Assembly (NCBI RefSeq): GCF_004353905.1
Contig: NZ_SMOD01000016.1
Location: forward strand, 1-64,000
Reading direction: 5' to 3'
Length of the DNA stretch: 64,000 nucleotides
Origin: Paraburkholderia guartelaensis
GTDB taxonomy: Bacteria; Pseudomonadota; Gammaproteobacteria; Burkholderiales; Burkholderiaceae
Part shown: positions 59,614 to 64,000 of the stretch, one piece after another
Layout: every line of letters starts with the position of its first letter
Numbering within the stretch: position 1 is the stretch's first letter
The notes under the pieces: generated by a model
What the model was told of the DNA's origin: nothing
The model's input: only the letters and a program-made list of their open reading frames with translations
The model's database searches: none
Made by a program: the position numbers and the translations under genes

Positions 59614-61298
59614 CGGCCGAGCATCGGCAGCTTGAGACCCGCCTCGCGCGCGGTTTGCTGCGCGAGTTCGTAGCCGGCATCGGCATGGCGCATCACGCCC
59701 GTGGCCGGGTCGTTGAGCAGCACGCGGCCCAGACGCTCGTGCGCCGCCTGCGTGCCGTCCGCCACGATCACCACGCCCGAGTGCTGCGAGAAGCCCATGC
59801 CCACGCCACCGCCATGGTGCAGCGAGACCCACGACGCGCCGCCCGCCGTGTTCAGCAGTGCATTGAGCAGCGGCCAGTCGCTCACCGCGTCCGAGCCGTC
59901 CTTCATCGATTCCGTTTCGCGGTTCGGGCTCGCCACCGAGCCGGTGTCGAGGTGGTCGCGGCCGATCACGATCGGCGCCTTCAGCTCGCCGTTCTTGACC
60001 ATTTCGTTGAACGCCTGGCCCAGACGGTAGCGATCCTTCACGCCCACCCAGCAGATACGCGCGGGCAAGCCCTGGAACGCGATGCGCTCGCGCGCCATGT
60101 CGAGCCAGTTGTGCAGGTGCGGATCGTCGGGGATCAGCTCCTTGACCTTGGCATCCGTCTTGTAGATGTCCTCCGGATCGCCCGAGAGCGCCACCCAGCG
60201 GAACGGCCCCTTGCCCTCGCAGAACAGCGGACGGATATACGCCGGCACGAAGCCCGGGAAATCGAACGCGTTTTCCACGCCCATCTCGAGCGCCATCTGG
60301 CGGATGTTGTTGCCGTAGTCGAGCGTGGCCGCCCCGCGCTCCTGCAGCGTGAGCATCGCGCGCACCTGGTGCGCCATCGACTCCTTCGCCACCTTCACGA
60401 TGGATTCGGGCGCGACCTTCTGCGCTTCGCGCCACTGCTCGACCGTCCAATCCTGCGGCAGGTAGCCGTTGATCGGGTCGTGAGCGCTCGTCTGGTCGGT
60501 CACGCAGTCAGGCGTGATGCCGCGCTTCACGAACTCGGCGAACACGTCGGCGGCATTGCCGAGCAGGCCCACCGAAACCGGCTTGCCCGTCTTCTTCGCT
60601 TCCTCGATGATGGCCAGCGCCTCGTCGATGGTCTTCGCCTTGCGGTCCACGTAGCGCGTCTTCAGGCGGAAGTCGATGCGCGTCTCGTCGCATTCCACGG
60701 CGATCATCGAGAAGCCCGCCATCGTCGCCGCGAGCGGCTGCGCACCGCCCATGCCGCCCAGGCCGCCCGTGAGGATCCAGCGGCCCTTCGGGTCGCCGTT
60801 GAAGTGCTGGTTCGCGACCGAATAGAACGTCTCGTAGGTGCCCTGCACGATGCCCTGCGAGCCGATGTAGATCCAGCTGCCCGCCGTCATCTGGCCGTAC
60901 ATCATGAGGCCCTTGCGGTCCAGTTCGTGGAAGTGTTCCCACGTGGCCCAGTGCGGCACGAGGTTCGAGTTCGCGAGCAGCACGCGCGGGGCGTCGGCAT
61001 GCGTGCGGAACACGCCGACCGGCTTGCCGGACTGGATCAGCAGCGTTTCGTCCTCGTTCAGGTCCTTGAGCGACGCGAGGATCTGGTCGAAGCACTCCCA
61101 GTTGCGCGCGGCGCGGCCAATGCCGCCATACACCACGAGCGCATGCGGATGCTCGGCGACTTCGGGGTCCAGATTATTCTGGAGCATCCGGTAGGCGGCT
61201 TCCGCCAGCCAGGTCTTGCAGACCTTCTCGCTGCCGCGCGGCGCGCGGATCGTGCGGGTCGGGTCGAGGCGGGGATCGGTGAAGTTCGGGTGGTTCAT
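59610..61298 (-). CDS. hutU: Urocanate hydratase
   Basis: A 562-residue enzyme converting urocanate to imidazolonepropionate with NAD+ as an electrophile. ALVVYGGIGRAARNWECF, ILTGGLGGMGGAQPLAATMAG (NAD+ site) and the active-site Cys region in FDFPGFVPAYIRPLFCEGKGPFRW are all present. Usual length is about 557. ATG at 61298 is used; the frame extends to 61430 through the operator region. It is the first structural hut gene after hutC. Confidence 0.96.
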   Translation of the reverse strand: MNHPNFTDPRLDPTRTIRAPRGSEKVCKTWLAEAAYRMLQNNLDPEVAEHPHALVVYGGIGRAARNWECFDQILASLKDLNEDETLLIQSGKPVGVFRTHADAPRVLLANSNLVPHWATWEHFHELDRKGLMMYGQMTAGSWIYIGSQGIVQGTYETFYSVANQHFNGDPKGRWILTGGLGGMGGAQPLAATMAGFSMIAVECDETRIDFRLKTRYVDRKAKTIDEALAIIEEAKKTGKPVSVGLLGNAADVFAEFVKRGITPDCVTDQTSAHDPINGYLPQDWTVEQWREAQKVAPESIVKVAKESMAHQVRAMLTLQERGAATLDYGNNIRQMALEMGVENAFDFPGFVPAYIRPLFCEGKGPFRWVALSGDPEDIYKTDAKVKELIPDDPHLHNWLDMARERIAFQGLPARICWVGVKDRYRLGQAFNEMVKNGELKAPIVIGRDHLDTGSVASPNRETESMKDGSDAVSDWPLLNALLNTAGGASWVSLHHGGGVGMGFSQHSGVVIVADGTQAAHERLGRVLLNDPATGVMRHADAGYELAQQTAREAGLKLPMLGR

Positions 61299-61398
61299 GG
61301 CGTTTATTCGAATCCGTCGAGTCTGGGTAGCAAGCTGAAGGGCTGCGCCCGCGGAGATGCAATGAGCGCTGCAACGTGGGCTAAGTCTAACGCCGCCA

Positions 61399-61414
61399 AG
61401 TTGTATATACAACT
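61399..61414. promoter_or_regulatory. HutC operator, main site
   Basis: AGTTGTATATACAACT is a perfect palindrome and matches the known TGTATATACA core recognised by HutC-type GntR regulators. Binding here would block hutU transcription until urocanate is present. Confidence 0.8.
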
Positions 61415-61508
61415 CGTTTCGATCAAACACGGGTTAGTAGTTACCCTGGAGAAAATCGCGGGAATTGGCTCGTGGGAGCGAGAAACTGGCAGGCGAGCCG
61501 TGAAAGCT

Positions 61509-61520
61509 TTGTCTAGACAA
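61509..61520. promoter_or_regulatory. HutC-like operator, second site
   Basis: TTGTCTAGACAA is a perfect 12-base palindrome with the same TTGT/ACAA arms as the main site 95 bases away, allowing cooperative binding or looping. Confidence 0.55.
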
Positions 61521-61694
61521 GATGTCTGCAAACAGCCCGACACGGTGCATGGTCTGTAGACGCGGCCAGACCGCCCGCGCAAACGAAAGTGGCGGGCTTG
61601 AGCAGGTAGGGATCAGGAGGGACGGAGCGCTTGAGCGTCCGGTGGACTGCAGTTCAGCAAGACTGCAGGAAGTGAGCGGCCTCGCCGCCCAAGT

Positions 61695-62408
61695 TCAAAC
61701 GGTGCCCGCCAGATGAAAGCGCGAAGCCGGATGCCACAGGCGCACGGAAGTCGCCACATGACGCCCCACCCACGTGCGCCGCAGCAACAGCAGGCATGGC
61801 TCGCCGATTTCCATCTCCAGATACTGCCGCACGCGCGCGTCGGGCTTCTGCGCATAGATGCGGAACTCGGCGCGCTGGATCGGCGCGAGGCGCACCATGT
61901 AGTGATTCGGCGTTTCGACGGTGAAGTCCTGGGCGAGGTACTCGGGGAACACCTCGGGGTTCACGTAGCGGTCCTCGTACTGGATCGGCTCGCCCTCCTC
62001 GCTGTGCACGATGCGCGAGTGGAACACCGGCCCGGCGTCGAGTTCGAGCGCGGCGATCGCATTCGGATCGTCGCTCGCCTCCAGCCCCAGCACGCGCGCC
62101 GCATGCCGATGGCCGCGCGCGGCGATTTCGTCGGCGATATTGCGGATCTGCAGCACCGTCGATTCGTACTGGCGCGGCGCCACGTAAGTGCCCGAGCCGC
62201 GCACGCGGTTCAGTACGCCTTCGGCCATCAGTTCGCGCAGCGCGCGCGACACCGTCATGCGCGCCACGCCGAATTCTTTCACCAGCTCCGTTTCGGAAGG
62301 CACCACGTCGCCGGGCCGCAGGGCGCCACTTTCGATCTGCGCGAGCACATGGCGCTTGATCTGTTCATAGGCGGGCAACGGGGCACTGCGGACCGTCTTC
62401 TTTTGCAT
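61695..62408 (-). CDS. hutC: Histidine utilisation repressor
   Basis: A 237-residue GntR/HutC-family repressor. The N-terminal winged helix is PAYEQIKRHVLAQIESGALRPGD with SETELVKEFGVARMTVSRALREL; the UTRA ligand domain follows (HSRIVHSEEGEPIQYEDRYVN and LLLLRRTWVGRHVATSVRLWHPASRF). Urocanate is the known inducer of HutC. ATG at 62408 gives MQKKTVRSAPLPAYEQ. It is transcribed toward hutU with operators in between. Confidence 0.94.
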   Translation of the reverse strand: MQKKTVRSAPLPAYEQIKRHVLAQIESGALRPGDVVPSETELVKEFGVARMTVSRALRELMAEGVLNRVRGSGTYVAPRQYESTVLQIRNIADEIAARGHRHAARVLGLEASDDPNAIAALELDAGPVFHSRIVHSEEGEPIQYEDRYVNPEVFPEYLAQDFTVETPNHYMVRLAPIQRAEFRIYAQKPDARVRQYLEMEIGEPCLLLLRRTWVGRHVATSVRLWHPASRFHLAGTV

Positions 62409-62515
62409 GGTCTCGATCTTCGAATGAACGGGAGGTCGCCGCAGCGATGGCCGCCGGGCGCGGCGCGGGCTTGCAGCTTCAGGCGGCCACATTGTACCGC
62501 CCCTTAAAGTGGCTC

Positions 62516-63925
62516 CTACGCTGGCTCCGCCACGAGCGCGGGCTGCCAGCGCGCGAGCACCACGCAGGCGCGCACGCCCCGCCCGTCGGCGCCCGGACTC
62601 AGACTCACCGCGCCGCGATGGGACTGCGCGATCTCGCGCACGATCGCAAGACCGAGCCCGGTGCCTTCCGTCTCGGCCGCGGCGCGGAAGAAAGGCTCGA
62701 AAACGCGCGCACGCGCTTCCGCGGGAATGCCGCGTCCGTCGTCGAGCACTTCGAGCGCGACCGTCTCGCCGCTCGCCCGCACCGACACCGTGACGTGCCC
62801 GCCAGCCGGCGTGTAGCGCAGCGCGTTATCCACGAGATTGCTGACCATCGCGCGCAACAGTTCGCGATGCCCCTGCACCACCGCCTCGCCCGCCTCGCGA
62901 GGCAGCTCCGCGCCGAGATCGATGCCCCGCGTCTGCGCGAGCAGCGCGAGCGCCTCGACCACTTCGCGAGCGAGCCGCGCCATGTCGACGGGCGCGGCCG
63001 GCAACTGCGCCGGGTCGAGCGCCTCAGCCTGCGCGAGCAGCAGCAACTGGTTCGTGAGCGCGACCATCGAGCGGTTGCTCACATGCATGGCCGCCAGCAC
63101 TTCATCGAGCGCGGGATCGACGGCTTTTTGCTGGCGCGCGTATTGCAATTGCGTGCCGAGCAGCGTGAGCGGCGTACGCAGCTGGTGCGCGGCATCGGCG
63201 ATGAAGCGTCGCTGCGCCGCCGTCTGCGCCGAAAGGCGCGCAATGCATTGATTGATTGCGTCAACGACGGGCCGCAGTTCGACATGCAGCCCTTCGGCAC
63301 GAATTGGTTCGAGGTGCGAAGGATCGCGGTCCGCCACGTCGTTCTTGAGCTTCATGAGCGGACGCAGCTCGAACGTGAGACCGATGCAGGCAAGCGCCAC
63401 GGCCAGCATGACCATGCCGATCTGGCGATAAAGCTGGGGACGCCAGAGCGCCTCCACCATCGCGTCGCGCGAGCGCTCGGTCTTGCCGACCGATATGCGC
63501 ACGCGCGAGATGTGGCCATTGTCGTACATGGAGCGCACCACGCTCACGGCGCGCACAGCCTGGCCGCGCAGCTCGGCGTCGTACGCCACGGGCGAATCGA
63601 CGGAGGGCGCCGAAGCCGCATGCGGAAAATCGGGCATGCCCGCGAGCAGCGAGCCGCCCTCCACGTGCACGTTGTAGAACACCTGGTCCTGCTGCGGCGA
63701 GGCGAAGAGCTCGAGCGCCGCGGGTGGTACGTCGGCGCGCAGCGCACCGTCGGCCCATTGCACGGAACCGGCGATCATGCGCGCGGATGAAAGCAGCCGG
63801 CCGTCCTGCACCAGATCGGCAGTTTGGCGCGTAGCGCGATACTCGGAGGTCGCCGTAAAACTCACGTAGAGCGCGAGCGGCACGAGCATCCACCACAGCA
63901 GGCGAACACGCAGGCTACCCGTCAT
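62516..63925 (-). CDS. Two-component sensor histidine kinase (TctE-like)
   Basis: A 469-residue membrane sensor. Helix 1 is at residues about 8-26, a periplasmic 2CSK_N-like domain follows to about 165, then helix 2 and the kinase core. The phosphorylation site is ADAAHQLRTPL (His247); the N box is LLRAMVSNLVDNALRY, G boxes are LDDGRGIP and GTGLGLAIV. The layout matches TctE/QseC-type kinases for tricarboxylates or other signals. It starts 18 bases after the partial response regulator gene, so the two form one operon. Confidence 0.92.
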   Translation of the reverse strand: MTGSLRVRLLWWMLVPLALYVSFTATSEYRATRQTADLVQDGRLLSSARMIAGSVQWADGALRADVPPAALELFASPQQDQVFYNVHVEGGSLLAGMPDFPHAASAPSVDSPVAYDAELRGQAVRAVSVVRSMYDNGHISRVRISVGKTERSRDAMVEALWRPQLYRQIGMVMLAVALACIGLTFELRPLMKLKNDVADRDPSHLEPIRAEGLHVELRPVVDAINQCIARLSAQTAAQRRFIADAAHQLRTPLTLLGTQLQYARQQKAVDPALDEVLAAMHVSNRSMVALTNQLLLLAQAEALDPAQLPAAPVDMARLAREVVEALALLAQTRGIDLGAELPREAGEAVVQGHRELLRAMVSNLVDNALRYTPAGGHVTVSVRASGETVALEVLDDGRGIPAEARARVFEPFFRAAAETEGTGLGLAIVREIAQSHRGAVSLSPGADGRGVRACVVLARWQPALVAEPA

Positions 63926-63943
63926 GACGGCACGCGCAAGTCT

Positions 63944-64000
63944 TCATAGCGTTTCATCCTTCCTGCGCAGCAAATACCCCAGGCCGCGCAGTGTCACGAT
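63944..64000 (-). CDS. Response regulator, C-terminal end only (OmpR/PhoB family)
   Basis: The frame is open from the window edge and stops at 63944-63946, giving IVTLRGLGYLLRRKDETL. The text RGLGYLL is the end of an OmpR/PhoB winged-helix domain (wing and last strand). It lies directly upstream of the kinase and is its probable partner. The rest of the gene is outside the window. Confidence 0.85.
   Translation of the reverse strand: MVTLRGLGYLLRRKDETL

Larger units (their letters stand above)
61299..61694. promoter_or_regulatory. hutU promoter region with two HutC-like operators
   Basis: This 396-base gap between hutC and hutU holds two palindromes: AGTTGTATATACAACT (61399-61414, perfect over 16 bases) and TTGTCTAGACAA (61509-61520, perfect over 12 bases). 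The first is about 100 bases before hutU. No small gene is seen in the rest. Confidence 0.75.

Noticed and set aside
59655..61559. A 634-codon open frame on the plus strand
   Set aside because: Antisense to hutU, which has all conserved blocks; the frame is a compositional artefact.
1..64000. tRNA, rRNA or CRISPR elements
   Set aside because: No cloverleaf-like sequence with CCA-type end, rRNA segment or regularly spaced repeat was noticed by eye; a computational scan would be needed to be certain.

Overview
The window reads like a chromosome segment of a Burkholderia sensu lato bacterium, most likely Paraburkholderia or a close relative. Reasons: uniformly high GC coding sequence, large numbers of LysR, MocR and GntR regulators, a split-gene beta-ketoadipate (pca) operon, a hut operon of the hutC-U-D-I-F-G type, and a luxI/rsaL/luxR quorum-sensing locus of the kind known as BraI/RsaL/BraR in Paraburkholderia. 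Genus assignment is inference; there is no rRNA gene in the window.

Layout. 1-304 is the right end of an IS21-type insertion sequence (istB 3' end plus terminal repeats) abutting, and replacing the last codons of, a ceramidase-like membrane protein gene. 1236-15142 is one long minus-strand block: glycine-zipper lipoprotein, small membrane protein, membrane fusion protein, RND pump, a seven-gene Mrp-type cation/proton antiporter (E-F-G-[A C-terminal part fused to B]-C-D-second NuoL/MrpA-like subunit), the outer membrane factor, and an alpha/beta hydrolase. The antiporter genes therefore sit inside a tripartite efflux operon. 15143-16050 has no convincing gene.

16051-23628 carries a LysE-type exporter, DNA polymerase II, a MocR regulator divergent from a beta-alanine:pyruvate type aminotransferase, and a ferredoxin/flavodoxin NADP reductase. 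23666-28986 holds pcaIJBDC (protocatechuate lower pathway, minus strand) with a divergent LysR regulator. 29077-31871 has folE, a serine acetyltransferase and two small genes of unknown function. 32310-34095 is the quorum-sensing locus luxR / rsaL (opposite strand) / luxI with a perfect 16-bp palindrome before luxI. 34234-38940 has a DHA2 drug exporter, a universal stress protein, an FNR-type Fe-S regulator and an orphan EgtB-like non-heme iron enzyme.

39199-45701 has an MFS transporter, a LysR regulator, and a CaiB CoA-transferase / HMG-CoA-lyase-like / VOC operon divergent from a 2-hydroxyacid dehydrogenase; the divergent promoter carries four nested operator half-sites. 46206-50288 has an MHS-family transporter and gamma-glutamyltransferase divergent from a LysR gene. 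50543-52613 has a small exported protein and a ClsC-like phospholipase D lipoprotein.

52735-62408 is a histidine-utilisation regulon: NCS1 permease and porin on the plus strand, hutG, hutF, hutI, hutD, hutU and hutC on the minus strand. HutC-like palindromes lie before both the permease and hutU, linking the uptake genes to the catabolic operon. hutH is not in the window. The window closes with a sensor kinase and the 3' end of its response regulator gene.

No tRNA, rRNA or CRISPR array was seen. Start codons were chosen from ribosome-binding sites and overlaps read by eye; all functional names are family-level calls from motifs, without database searches.
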